Assembly (NCBI GenBank): GCA_900767075.1
Contig: CAAFXX010000249.1
Coordinates: 1 to 18,525, forward strand
DNA from: Bacteroidales bacterium
GTDB lineage: Bacteria; Bacteroidota; Bacteroidia; Bacteroidales; Muribaculaceae
Direction: 5' to 3'
Length of the DNA: 18,525 bases
Part shown: positions 1 to 8,001 of the stretch, piece after piece
Layout of the letters: the number at the start of each line of letters is the position of its first letter
Numbering within the stretch: the stretch's first letter is position 1
The notes under the pieces: model-generated
The model's database searches: none
What the model was told of the DNA's origin: nothing
Seen by the model: the letters and a program-made list of their open reading frames with translations, nothing else
Program-made: the position numbers and the translations under genes

Positions 1-1395
1 ACCATAGCCGCCGGGGTCGATCCGGAACTCGACGAACTCCGTGAATTACATTCCAACAGCCGCGAGGCACTCAACCGTATCCGCGACCGCGAGAGTGAGC
101 TGACGGGAATCCCTTCGCTGAAGATCGCCTTCAACAACGTGTTCGGCTATTATATCGAGGTGCGCAACACGCATAAGGACAAAGTGCCCGAGACGTGGAT
201 CCGCAAGCAGACGCTTGTCAATGCCGAGCGGTATATCACTCCCGAGCTCAAGGAATACGAGCAGAAAATCATGGGTGCCGAAGAACGTATTGCTGCTATC
301 GAGGCGCGTCTCTTCGGGGAACTTGTGGAAGGCTCCACAGAATATATGGTTCAGCTTCAGGCGAATGCCATGGCTTGTTCCTATATCGACTGCCTTCATT
401 CGATGGCTGTCGTCGCGGAGCGCTACGGTTATGTGCGTCCGGTGGTCAACGACTCCATGAAGATAAGTATCACCAACGGCAGGCATCCGGTCATAGAGCG
501 TCGGCTGCCGCCCGGTGAACCTTATGTAGCCAACAGCGTGGAGCTCGATTCCGATTCTACACAGATCATGATGATCACCGGTCCCAACATGAGCGGTAAA
601 TCGGCTCTTCTTCGCCAAACGGCACTGATAACCCTTCTCGCGCAGACCGGCAGCTTCGTGCCTGCCGAGGCGGCGGAAATAGGTGTGGTCGACAAGATCT
701 TCACTCGCGTCGGGGCGAGCGACAATATCTCGCTCGGCGAATCGACATTCATGGTCGAGATGAATGAAGCCGCAGCCATCCTCAACAACATGAGCGCCCG
801 CTCGCTGATCCTTTTCGATGAGCTTGGTCGCGGCACGTCAACCTACGACGGCATCTCGATCGCCTGGGCAATAGTGGAGCATATCCACGAGAACGGACGT
901 TTCCGCCCCAAGACCCTTTTCGCCACCCATTACCATGAGCTCAACGAGATGGAGAAGAGCTTCCCCCGCATCGTGAACTATAACGTCACGGTGAAGGAGA
1001 TCGGCGGCAAGGTGGTGTTCATGCGAAAGCTTGCCAAAGGAGGGTCGGAGCATAGCTTCGGCATTCATGTGGCGCGTCTTGCAGGTATGCCCCCTTCGAT
1101 TGTGAAACGCGCCGACCAGGTGCTGGGGCGTCTCGAGGCTGCCTCGAAAAACGAGGAGGAGGAAAAGGGCACGGAGGGTGAAAGACTCGGCAAGGGAAAA
1201 CCTTCCGGCAAGAAAATCGTCGACCTCGCCGAGCACCGCGACGGCTATCAGCTTTCCTTCTTCCAGCTCGACGACCCGCTTCTCTCCCAGATCCGCGACC
1301 GTCTGCTGGGGCTGAGCATCGATAACCTCACTCCGCTGCAGGCTCTCACGATACTTCACGACCTCAAATCCCTGCTTACCGGCAAGGAGTCCTGA
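1..1395 (+). CDS. mutS: DNA mismatch repair ATPase MutS, 3' part only
   Basis: The reading frame is open from base 1, so the gene begins before the window; 464 C-terminal residues are present, roughly half of a MutS. The GTG at 139 lies inside the protein and is not a start. MutS binds mismatched or looped DNA as a dimer and recruits MutL, driven by ATP. Seen here: the end of the lever/clamp region (NVFGYYIEV, near base 135), the Walker A motif GPNMSGKS at 580-603, the Walker B/D-loop segment LILFDELGRGTSTYDG near 808-855, and the H-loop ATHYHEL near 922. After these comes a Glu/Lys-rich linker and a C-terminal helical tail ending in a short Leu-rich segment. The Ser-Ala in Walker A, where enterobacterial MutS has Gly-Ser-Thr, is from memory usual in Bacteroidetes. 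The next gene starts 39 bases downstream on the same strand. Confidence 0.97.
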   Translation, partial: TIAAGVDPELDELRELHSNSREALNRIRDRESELTGIPSLKIAFNNVFGYYIEVRNTHKDKVPETWIRKQTLVNAERYITPELKEYEQKIMGAEERIAAIEARLFGELVEGSTEYMVQLQANAMACSYIDCLHSMAVVAERYGYVRPVVNDSMKISITNGRHPVIERRLPPGEPYVANSVELDSDSTQIMMITGPNMSGKSALLRQTALITLLAQTGSFVPAEAAEIGVVDKIFTRVGASDNISLGESTFMVEMNEAAAILNNMSARSLILFDELGRGTSTYDGISIAWAIVEHIHENGRFRPKTLFATHYHELNEMEKSFPRIVNYNVTVKEIGGKVVFMRKLAKGGSEHSFGIHVARLAGMPPSIVKRADQVLGRLEAASKNEEEEKGTEGERLGKGKPSGKKIVDLAEHRDGYQLSFFQLDDPLLSQIRDRLLGLSIDNLTPLQALTILHDLKSLLTGKES

Positions 1396-1434
1396 CAGAC
1401 AGCCGGATAAGCAGGAGCTTAAATATTAATAGAG

Positions 1435-2220
1435 ATGTCAAAAGACCAGAAAATACTATTTCATTCAACGATATTCGGACCTATCCACAGCCGCCGGCTC
1501 GGTGTCTCATTAGGCATAAACCTCAGTCCAGCCGACGGAAAGGTATGCTCTTTCGACTGCATATACTGTGAGGCAGGTTACAACGCACAGGGTACGGGAA
1601 CGGCAGGATTGCCGCCGCGTGAGGAAGTGGCGCGCCTGCTCGAAGATAAGCTTGCCGCCATGAAGGCTGCTGGCGACAGCCTGGATGTCATAACGTTCTC
1701 GGGCAACGGGGAGCCGACGCTTCATCCGGAGTTCCCGGGCGTGATCGACGATACCTTGCGTCTGCGCGACAAATATTATCCCGACGCCAAGGTTTCGGTG
1801 CTCACCAATTCCACCCGTATTTTCAATCCTGGTGTTGCCGACGCCCTTGAGCGTGTCGACAACAATATACTGAAGCTCGATTCGGCTGTCGACTCGACCA
1901 TGCGCCTGATCGACTGTCCGCAGTCAAAGGATTTCACCATCGACAAGGTCGTGGATGCCTTGTGCCGTTTCAAAGGCACAGGTATAATACAGACCATGCT
2001 TCTGCGCGGCGAGCACGACGGCAAATCTGTCGATAATACGACTGCCCATGAAATCGAGGCACTTATAGAAGCTTATAAGAAGATAGAGCCGAAAGAGGTG
2101 ATGCTTTACAGCCTTGACCGCTCCACGCCCGAGGAGAACCTCCGGCGTGTTCCGCGCGAGGAGCTGGAGGCGGTGGCGGCAGCGGTGCGCGACGCCGGAA
2201 TCCCGGCATATGCTTTCTGA
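1435..2220 (+). CDS. radical SAM protein (COG0731-like)
   Basis: A 261-residue cytosolic protein. The radical SAM cysteine cluster CX3CX2C is at C38, C42 and C45 (CSFDCIYC), which would bind a 4Fe-4S cluster that cleaves S-adenosylmethionine. The segment TFSGNGEPTLHPEF is the usual GGE-like SAM-binding strand, followed by a standard TIM-barrel pattern. The N-terminal FGPIHSRRLGVSLGINL resembles the COG0731 group, which in archaea includes wyosine-forming Tyw1-like enzymes. Bacterial members have no agreed substrate, so I give no reaction. No extra iron-sulfur cluster motif is visible near the C-terminus. It sits 39 bases after mutS and 25 bases before the LD-carboxypeptidase gene, with no clear promoter in either gap. 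Confidence 0.85.
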   Translation: MSKDQKILFHSTIFGPIHSRRLGVSLGINLSPADGKVCSFDCIYCEAGYNAQGTGTAGLPPREEVARLLEDKLAAMKAAGDSLDVITFSGNGEPTLHPEFPGVIDDTLRLRDKYYPDAKVSVLTNSTRIFNPGVADALERVDNNILKLDSAVDSTMRLIDCPQSKDFTIDKVVDALCRFKGTGIIQTMLLRGEHDGKSVDNTTAHEIEALIEAYKKIEPKEVMLYSLDRSTPEENLRRVPREELEAVAAAVRDAGIPAYAF

Positions 2221-2245
2221 AAATTCATTTAATCCTTTAAAATAG

Positions 2246-3190
2246 ATGATATTTCCGGAAAGCCTGAAGACCGGTGATAAAATAGCGATCATATCTCCGG
2301 CTACCATCGTTAAAAGAGAATATATAGAGGGCGCGGCGGCGCTGCTGGCAGGCGAGGGCTTCGAGCCCGTCGTGATGCCTCATGCCTATGGTCCTTCCGA
2401 CGGAACGTTCGCGGCTTCGCGTGCTGCGAGGATCGCCGATTTTCACCGGGCGTGGTCCGACCCCGATGTCCGCGCCGTGCTTTGTGCCCGGGGCGGATAC
2501 GGCTCGGTTGATCTGCTCGGTGAGTTTGATCCCGATTTCTTGCGCCTTAACGCCAAATGGCTTATCGGTTTTTCAGATATCACGGCTTTGCAGGCAATGC
2601 TGCTCAATGCCGGGGTCGCTTCCATTCATGGTCCGATGGCTAAGCATATGACCTTGCTTGGAGCCACGGATCCATGTGTGCAGTCGTTGCTACATATCCT
2701 TCGCCAAGGACTTCCCGTGGAATATAAGGCGCCTGTGCATCCGCTCAACGTCGAGGGGGAAGCCACGGGCAGGCTGATAGGTGGAAACATGGCTGTGTTC
2801 GGCGGTCTTTCAGGTTCGGAATATGATATCTTCCGTTCTGTCGACGACGATGACCTGATACTCTTTGTGGAGGATATCTCGGAAAAGATCTACGCCATAG
2901 AACGTAGGTTCCACCGCATGCGCCTGTCGGGTGCTTTCCGCCGCATCAAAGGTCTGCTGGTAGGTCAGTTCACGGAATACAACGCCGACCGCAACCATCC
3001 GTCGATGGATATTATGGTGGCAAGATTCCTGCACCGGTACGGTCTCGACAAGATCCCCGTCGCCTATGGATTTCCGGTGGGACATGTCGACGATAACCGT
3101 CCGCTCGTGCAAGGATCTGTCACAAGTCTTTCCGTCAGCTCCTCGGAAGTCAGCCTTATCCAGCACACCGGTCTGAAACCTTCATATTAA
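2246..3190 (+). CDS. ldcA: LD-carboxypeptidase (muramoyltetrapeptide carboxypeptidase, peptidase family S66)
   Basis: This 314-residue protein matches the LdcA family over its whole length. LdcA removes the terminal D-Ala from murein tetrapeptides during cell-wall recycling, normally in the cytosol; no signal peptide is seen. Family landmarks: the N-terminal LKTGDKIAIISPA, the ARGGYGS segment (residues 81-87), the nucleophile Ser110 in GFSDIT, Glu209 in FVEDIS, and His280 in FPVGHVDDNRP. Together they give a Ser-His-Glu triad in the order and spacing expected for S66 peptidases. It probably belongs to the same transcription unit as the genes on either side. The gap before it (2221-2245) is AT-rich but holds no TAnnTTTG element. 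Confidence 0.93.
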   Translation: MIFPESLKTGDKIAIISPATIVKREYIEGAAALLAGEGFEPVVMPHAYGPSDGTFAASRAARIADFHRAWSDPDVRAVLCARGGYGSVDLLGEFDPDFLRLNAKWLIGFSDITALQAMLLNAGVASIHGPMAKHMTLLGATDPCVQSLLHILRQGLPVEYKAPVHPLNVEGEATGRLIGGNMAVFGGLSGSEYDIFRSVDDDDLILFVEDISEKIYAIERRFHRMRLSGAFRRIKGLLVGQFTEYNADRNHPSMDIMVARFLHRYGLDKIPVAYGFPVGHVDDNRPLVQGSVTSLSVSSSEVSLIQHTGLKPSY

Positions 3191-3220
3191 ACTTTATCCT
3201 CTATCCGAAATTATTGACAA

Positions 3221-3886
3221 ATGGATTATCAAAAGAGATTTTACGTGGTGTGGGTCGGGCGTCATCCTGGCGTCTACGACAATCTGCAGGACGCAATGGA
3301 GCAGGCCGAGGATTATCCAGGTGCTGTCTTTAAGAGTTTTGCCAGCTCGGAGGAGGCTTCAGAAGCATTCAGGAAGAGCGAGAGGAGCAACGACAAGCGC
3401 GAGCTTGCCGGCCTTCTGCTCGATGCCGCCAGCCGCAATGTCCCGGCAGACGGCAAGCCGGATTATTTCTCTTTTCCCGAGATAGACCTCAAAGGATGGG
3501 CCGTCGACGCCTCCTGTCAGGGCAATCCCGGCATTATGGAATACCGGGGAGTGGACCTTATGACGGGACGTGAGCTTTTTCGTGTGGGTCCGTTCGAGCA
3601 ATCCACCAACAACATAGGGGAGTTTCTCGCCATCGTGCATGCGCTGGCTCTGATGCAGCAGACCGGCGAGACCCACACGATATATTCCGATTCCGTGACC
3701 GGCATGGCATGGGTACGCGACCGGAAGGTGAAGACACAGCTCAAGCGCACGCCACGTAATGAGAAGAGCTTCAAGATGATGGAGCGCGCATTGTCGTGGC
3801 TGAACACTCACCGCGAACGGCCGTCGATTCTTAAGTGGCAGACGGAACGCTGGGGGGAGATTCCCGCCGATTTCGGGCGTAAGTGA
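3221..3886 (+). CDS. rnhA: ribonuclease H family protein with N-terminal hybrid-binding (viroplasmin-like) domain
   Basis: A 221-residue protein of two parts. Residues 5-52 (RFYVVWVGRHPGVYDN, then AVFKSFASSEEASEAF) form the small hybrid-binding domain also found in eukaryotic RNase H1 and caulimovirus viroplasmin. Residues 90-221 form an RNase H fold that would cut the RNA strand of RNA-DNA hybrids. The catalytic carboxylates are visible as D96 (VDASCQGNPG), E134 (NNIGEFLAIVHAL), D157 (IYSDSV) and D217 (GEIPADFGRK). A charged linker joins the domains. All four metal-binding acids are present, so activity is expected. The stop codon lies three bases before the queG start, which argues for co-transcription. 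Confidence 0.9.
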   Translation: MDYQKRFYVVWVGRHPGVYDNLQDAMEQAEDYPGAVFKSFASSEEASEAFRKSERSNDKRELAGLLLDAASRNVPADGKPDYFSFPEIDLKGWAVDASCQGNPGIMEYRGVDLMTGRELFRVGPFEQSTNNIGEFLAIVHALALMQQTGETHTIYSDSVTGMAWVRDRKVKTQLKRTPRNEKSFKMMERALSWLNTHRERPSILKWQTERWGEIPADFGRK

Positions 3887-3889
3887 TCT

Positions 3890-4861
3890 ATGGAAGACTA
3901 CAGGATGGATATAAAGGCATGGGAAAGGATGTCGGGGCTTCTGCGCGAGGCAGGGGCTGTGGCGGCTGGGTTTGCTGATGCCGGACCGGTGCCCGACGAT
4001 GAAACCGCGCGTTACAATGCGATGCTCGATGCCGGCTGCAACGCCGGGATGGCTTATATGGCGAATCATCCGGATGTACGCCGCGACCCCCGTCTGCTTC
4101 TTGACGGCGCGAAGAGCGTGGTTTCGGTGGCTTTCAGTTTCGCTCCCCCTGAATTTCGTGATTCGGAAAAACCGATGATTGCATGTTATGCGTATGGTGA
4201 CGATTATCATGATGTGCTTCGCCGGCGTCTGAAAAAAGTCTGCGAGAGCATGAAGGATGAATTCGGAGGCGAGTACCGGATCTGTATCGACTCGGCGCCC
4301 GTCCACGAGCGTTACTGGGCTGAAAAGGCAGGTATCGGCAGACGTCTTGACAACGGCATGCTTGCCGTGCCGGGTCATGGCTGCGAAGTCTTTCTCGCGG
4401 AAATAGTCACGACGCTGCAATTAGGGGAAGGGGGTGAAGCCGCCGCACCGGAAGATTCGATGGAGGATATATGCCTTCATTGCGGCGCATGCCGGAGGGC
4501 GTGTCCCGCCGGGGCTCTTGGTGCCGACGGCGTGGTGGACGCGCGGCGGTGCCTCAGTTATCTCACCATCGAGCATCATGGAGAGTGGACCGACCCTGTC
4601 TATCAGGAGGCGATGGCGGCTCAGGAAGAGCAAAAGGCGTTGTTCGGCTGCGACATATGCCTGCGGGTGTGCCCGCTTAACAGGGGGCTCGTTCCGACCC
4701 GGATTGAGGAATTCCAGCCGAGGCGGGAGATAATGGAGATCGATGCCGGCGATGTCCTGGAAATGAAGCAGGAGGATTTCAGCAGAATCTTCGCCCGGTC
4801 GCCGATAAAGAGGGCGAAGCTTGCCGGATTGCAGCGCAATTGCCGCAATCTGAAAAGATAA
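3890..4861 (+). CDS. queG: epoxyqueuosine reductase (cobalamin-dependent, two 4Fe-4S clusters)
   Basis: QueG makes the last step of queuosine synthesis, reducing epoxyqueuosine to queuosine in the tRNA wobble position, using cobalamin and two 4Fe-4S clusters. Of 323 residues, 131-150 (ICIDSAPVHERYWAEKAGIG) carry the conserved active-site Asp134. The ferredoxin-like part has eight cluster cysteines: C195, C198, C201, C205, then C221, C254, C257 and C261 (CLHCGACRRACP and CDICLRVCP). The HEAT-repeat tail of longer QueG proteins is absent, as I recall is usual for Bacteroidetes. The ATG at 3890 follows the upstream stop by three bases; the ATG at 3905 is an alternative start that would drop five residues. 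The gene ends 70 bases before an ABC-importer lipoprotein gene that has its own promoter candidate. Confidence 0.95.
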   Translation: MEDYRMDIKAWERMSGLLREAGAVAAGFADAGPVPDDETARYNAMLDAGCNAGMAYMANHPDVRRDPRLLLDGAKSVVSVAFSFAPPEFRDSEKPMIACYAYGDDYHDVLRRRLKKVCESMKDEFGGEYRICIDSAPVHERYWAEKAGIGRRLDNGMLAVPGHGCEVFLAEIVTTLQLGEGGEAAAPEDSMEDICLHCGACRRACPAGALGADGVVDARRCLSYLTIEHHGEWTDPVYQEAMAAQEEQKALFGCDICLRVCPLNRGLVPTRIEEFQPRREIMEIDAGDVLEMKQEDFSRIFARSPIKRAKLAGLQRNCRNLKR

Positions 4862-4896
4862 CCGCTTTATTTGTGCAAATGTATTCATGAAAGTAT

Positions 4897-4904
4897 TATA
4901 TTTG
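4897..4904 (+). promoter_or_regulatory. Bacteroidetes -7 promoter element for the ABC importer genes
   Basis: TATATTTG matches the Bacteroidetes TAnnTTTG -7 consensus exactly and lies 26 bases before the ATG at 4931, in the short gap after queG. A TTTG at 4870-4873 could act as the -33 element, although the 23-base spacing is slightly longer than usual. The gap is too short to hold a cobalamin riboswitch. Confidence 0.6.
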
Positions 4905-4930
4905 CAGAGAAAAGTATATATCCCTAATTT

Positions 4931-6073
4931 ATGAGAAATATCTATAGTCTATGGTTTATACCGGTGCTTGTCGCGGTTCTTGTGTCGTGCGCCGGAGAAA
5001 AATCAGCTAAAACAGAAGATTTCAATAAAACGCTATATAAGCCTCAGTATGCCACCGGTTTTGAAATAAAGGGGGCGGAAGGACGGTCGAGCACCTTGCT
5101 GACTGTCAGCAACCCGTGGCAGGGTGCCGACAGCGTCAAGACGCAGCTTTTCATTGCCCGCGGCGGAGAAAAGACCCCCGAGGGTTTCAAAGGCCAGGTC
5201 CTTAACGGGGATGGCCGCCGGATCGTCGCCATGTCTTCTACCCATGTGGCTTTGCTTGACGCCGTCGGCGCCGCCGACAAGGTGGTGGGCGTCTCAGGAC
5301 TGGATTTCATCTTCAATCCTGTTGTGCAGGCGCGCCGCGACAGTGTCGGGGAAGTGGGGTTTGACGGAAACCTGAATTATGAGGTACTGCTTGGTCTTGA
5401 CCCCGACATCGTGCTTCTTTACGGCGTGAACGGTGCGAGCAAGATGGAGGGAAAACTGAAAGAATTGGGCATACCGTTCATGTATGTCGGTGATTATCTT
5501 GAGGAATCGCCGCTCGGTAAGGCGGAATGGATGGTACCGATTGCGGAGATCCTTGGCATGCGTGGGGAGGGTGAAAAGGTATTTGCCGACATACCTGTAA
5601 GATACAATGCCTTGAAGGAGAAGGCGGCAGCCGCGACATCCCCAGTGCCTTCGGTCATGCTCAATACTCCGTATAACGACGCGTGGCTAATGCCGTCGAC
5701 CAAGAATTATTCCGTCAGGCTGATAAATGACGCGGGCGGCAATTATATCTATAAGAAGAATTCGGGCAATTCCTCTGTTCCGGTCGATATGGAGGAAGTC
5801 TATATGCTGGCGTCGAATGCCGATGTATGGCTGAACACGGGGCAGGCTACATCGCTTGCCGACGTGAAACGGATGTGTCCGAAATTCACCGATATCAAAT
5901 GCTTCAGGGATGGTAAGGTGTACAACAACAACCGGCGGTTGACTCCCGCCGGCGGCAATGATTATTATGAATCGGCGATAAGCCGCCCCGATCTTGTGTT
6001 GCGCGACCTCATCAAGATTTTCCATCCGGAACTGATCAGCGAGGATTTTGTTTATTATAGGAATCTAAACTGA
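4931..6073 (+). CDS. ABC importer substrate-binding lipoprotein (FecB/BtuF family)
   Basis: A 380-residue periplasmic binding lipoprotein. The N-terminal signal ends in a lipobox (VLVSC) with the lipidated cysteine at C20. The mature protein has the TroA/BtuF-like two-lobe pattern: RRIVAMSSTHVALLDAVG followed by DKVVGVSG (residues 97-123), then NYEVLLGLDPDIVLLYG (149-165), IPFMYVGDYLEESPLGKAEWM (181-201) and a C-terminal lobe ending in LRDLIKIFHPEL. Proteins of this kind capture iron-siderophores, haem or cobalamin and deliver them to an inner-membrane permease. The sequence alone does not fix the ligand. It is the first gene of a binding-protein, permease, ATPase set; the permease begins seven bases after its stop. 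A cobalamin role is suggested only by the neighbouring queG. Confidence 0.9.
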   Translation: MRNIYSLWFIPVLVAVLVSCAGEKSAKTEDFNKTLYKPQYATGFEIKGAEGRSSTLLTVSNPWQGADSVKTQLFIARGGEKTPEGFKGQVLNGDGRRIVAMSSTHVALLDAVGAADKVVGVSGLDFIFNPVVQARRDSVGEVGFDGNLNYEVLLGLDPDIVLLYGVNGASKMEGKLKELGIPFMYVGDYLEESPLGKAEWMVPIAEILGMRGEGEKVFADIPVRYNALKEKAAAATSPVPSVMLNTPYNDAWLMPSTKNYSVRLINDAGGNYIYKKNSGNSSVPVDMEEVYMLASNADVWLNTGQATSLADVKRMCPKFTDIKCFRDGKVYNNNRRLTPAGGNDYYESAISRPDLVLRDLIKIFHPELISEDFVYYRNLN

Positions 6074-6080
6074 TAGACCG

Positions 6081-7052
6081 ATGCGTATACGGACGGCAAT
6101 ATTATTCATCGTACTCATCGCGCTGACGGCGTTTCTCTTTTGTCTCGACCTGACGGTCGGGTGGGTCGGAATCCCGCTGCGCGAGGTGTGGGCTGCCCTT
6201 ACGGGCGCCGATTGTCCGCGCGCAACGGCAAAGATCGTGCTTGACATCCGGCTGACGAAGGCTGTAGTGGCTTTGCTTGCCGGAGCTGCGTTGTCGGTGA
6301 GCGGTCTGCAGATGCAGACGCTTTTCCGCAATCCTCTTGCCGGTCCTTACGTATTGGGTATCAGTTCGGGCGCCAGCCTGGGTGTCGCTCTGGTGGTTCT
6401 TGCCGGAGTAGGCTCCTCGGTCGGAGTGGCTGGAGCCGCGTGGCTCGGCGCCGGGGCGGTCCTGCTGATAATCGCCGCTGTCGGACACCGTATCAAGGAT
6501 ATCATGGTCATTCTGATTTTAGGCATGATGTTCTCGTCGGGTGTCGGTGCCATTGTCCAGATCCTTCAGTATATCAGCAAGGAGGAGGCACTGAAGACGT
6601 TCGTGTTGTGGACCATGGGGTCGCTCGGCGACGTGACGCGTTCGCAGCTATGGATTCTCCTGCCGGCTGTATTGGGCGGTCTTGCGCTTGCCGTGGTGAC
6701 CATAAAGCCGCTCAACATGCTTCTGTTCGGCGAGGAATATGCCGTGTCGATGGGTCTGAACATCAGGTGTTCGCGCGCACTGCTGTTCCTTTCCACCACG
6801 CTGCTCGCCGGTACTGTCACGGCTTTCTGCGGACCCATCGGGTTCATCGGTCTTGCGATGCCTCATGTGACACGCCTGTTGTTTGCCGACAGCGACCACC
6901 GCGTGCTGATTCCCGGCACAACGCTCACGGGTGCCTCGGTGCTTCTGCTGTGCGACTTGATATCGAAACTGTTCACGCTTCCAGTCAATGCCATCACGGC
7001 ATTGTTGGGAATACCTATCGTTGTGTGGGTCGTGATACGTAATAATAAATAG
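6081..7052 (+). CDS. ABC importer permease (FecCD/BtuC family)
   Basis: A 323-residue polytopic inner-membrane protein with many hydrophobic segments, in keeping with the eight to ten helices of the family. Signatures include LAGAALSVSGLQMQTLFRNP, then NPLAGPYVLGISSGASLG (84-101), and near the C-terminus GPIGFIGLAMPHVTRLL followed by DHR (residues 251-274). A conserved Gly-rich cytoplasmic loop in this last region normally contacts the ATPase. It would form a homodimeric channel that receives substrate from the lipoprotein upstream. At 323 residues it is about the usual length and appears intact. The ATPase gene starts 20 bases after its stop. Confidence 0.93.
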   Translation: MRIRTAILFIVLIALTAFLFCLDLTVGWVGIPLREVWAALTGADCPRATAKIVLDIRLTKAVVALLAGAALSVSGLQMQTLFRNPLAGPYVLGISSGASLGVALVVLAGVGSSVGVAGAAWLGAGAVLLIIAAVGHRIKDIMVILILGMMFSSGVGAIVQILQYISKEEALKTFVLWTMGSLGDVTRSQLWILLPAVLGGLALAVVTIKPLNMLLFGEEYAVSMGLNIRCSRALLFLSTTLLAGTVTAFCGPIGFIGLAMPHVTRLLFADSDHRVLIPGTTLTGASVLLLCDLISKLFTLPVNAITALLGIPIVVWVVIRNNK

Positions 7053-7072
7053 TACCTGATATAAGAATTTCT

Positions 7073-7828
7073 ATGATAGAGTTGCGTGGTTTTTCAATAG
7101 GTTATGGCAAGCGGATGCTGCTCAGCGATGTGAATGTCGAGATTGGCGATGCACGGCTGACGGCTCTGATCGGTCGAAACGGCAGTGGAAAGTCGACGCT
7201 TCTGCGTGCCATAGCCGGGTTGAATCCGCATTATACGGGTGAGATTCTTGTAGAGGGAAAGGATATCCGCGACATGTCTGCACCGCATATGGCAAGGTCG
7301 CTCGCTTTCGTCAACACCGAGCGCACCAGGATCGCCAACCTTCGTTGCGAGGATGTCGTAGCGATCGGACGCGCGCCCTACACCAATTGGATAGGGCACC
7401 TTCAGGCTGCCGACCGAGAGATCGTGAAACAGTCGCTCGAACTGGTTGGAATGTCGGATTATGCGCAGCGGACTATGGACACGATGAGCGACGGCGAATG
7501 TCAGCGCATAATGATTGCACGCGCATTGGCTCAGGATACGCCCGTGATACTTCTCGACGAACCGACCTCATTCCTCGACATGCCTAACCGCTATGAACTG
7601 GTGGCTTTGCTCCGCAAGCTGGCGCATGAGCGTGGCAAATGCGTGCTGTTCTCCACGCATGAGCTTGACATCGCCATGCTGCTCTGCGACTCGATAGCTC
7701 TTGTCGACAGTCCGCATCTGCGCTGCCTTCCCACAGCCGAGATGCGTGCCTCCGGCTTCATCGACCGCCTCTTCCAGAACGACGCCATCCGCTTCGACGC
7801 CGTCTCCGGCACCATCCACATGAAATAA
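7073..7828 (+). CDS. ABC importer ATPase (FecE/BtuD family)
   Basis: A 251-residue ATP-binding subunit that powers the importer. Seen in order: Walker A GRNGSGKST (34-42), signature MSDGECQR (138-145), Walker B VILLDEP with catalytic Glu163, the D-loop SFLD, and the H-loop His196 (STHE). Two positions differ from textbook importers. The signature reads MSDGE rather than LSGGE, and the usual Q-loop glutamine is replaced in LAFVNTER (residues 77-84). Both may be traits of this Bacteroidetes subfamily rather than defects, since all catalytic residues are otherwise present. It closes the three-gene importer unit. No clear terminator follows within the next 170 bases. Confidence 0.93.
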   Translation: MIELRGFSIGYGKRMLLSDVNVEIGDARLTALIGRNGSGKSTLLRAIAGLNPHYTGEILVEGKDIRDMSAPHMARSLAFVNTERTRIANLRCEDVVAIGRAPYTNWIGHLQAADREIVKQSLELVGMSDYAQRTMDTMSDGECQRIMIARALAQDTPVILLDEPTSFLDMPNRYELVALLRKLAHERGKCVLFSTHELDIAMLLCDSIALVDSPHLRCLPTAEMRASGFIDRLFQNDAIRFDAVSGTIHMK

Positions 7829-8001
7829 CCCCTCCACTCCGAAATAGAATAGTCCAATCTCTTCACAGCCCCCCAATTGCGTCTCAATTACTCCTTACAT
7901 TTTGTCATCTCGGAAATATTCACTAATTTAGCCCGATACGCAGCAACCGCGATGGGAATAAAAATATAAACCGACTTCCCTGATACATTTTCCGGATACA
8001 T

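Noticed and set aside
139..141. GTG as a possible start for mutS
   Set aside because: The frame is open and MutS-like upstream to base 1; this codon is the Val of NVFGYYIEV.
3359..4420. 353-residue open frame antisense to the RNase H and queG genes
   Set aside because: It spans two well-supported genes and shows no recognisable motif, signal or sensible composition.
4862..4930. Cobalamin riboswitch before the importer genes
   Set aside because: The 69-base gap is too short and no B12-box-like sequence is seen.
7877..7904. Promoter before the AlbA_2 gene (TTG, then TACATTTTG)
   Set aside because: The -7 part has one base too many for TAnnTTTG and the spacing is short, so I did not list it.
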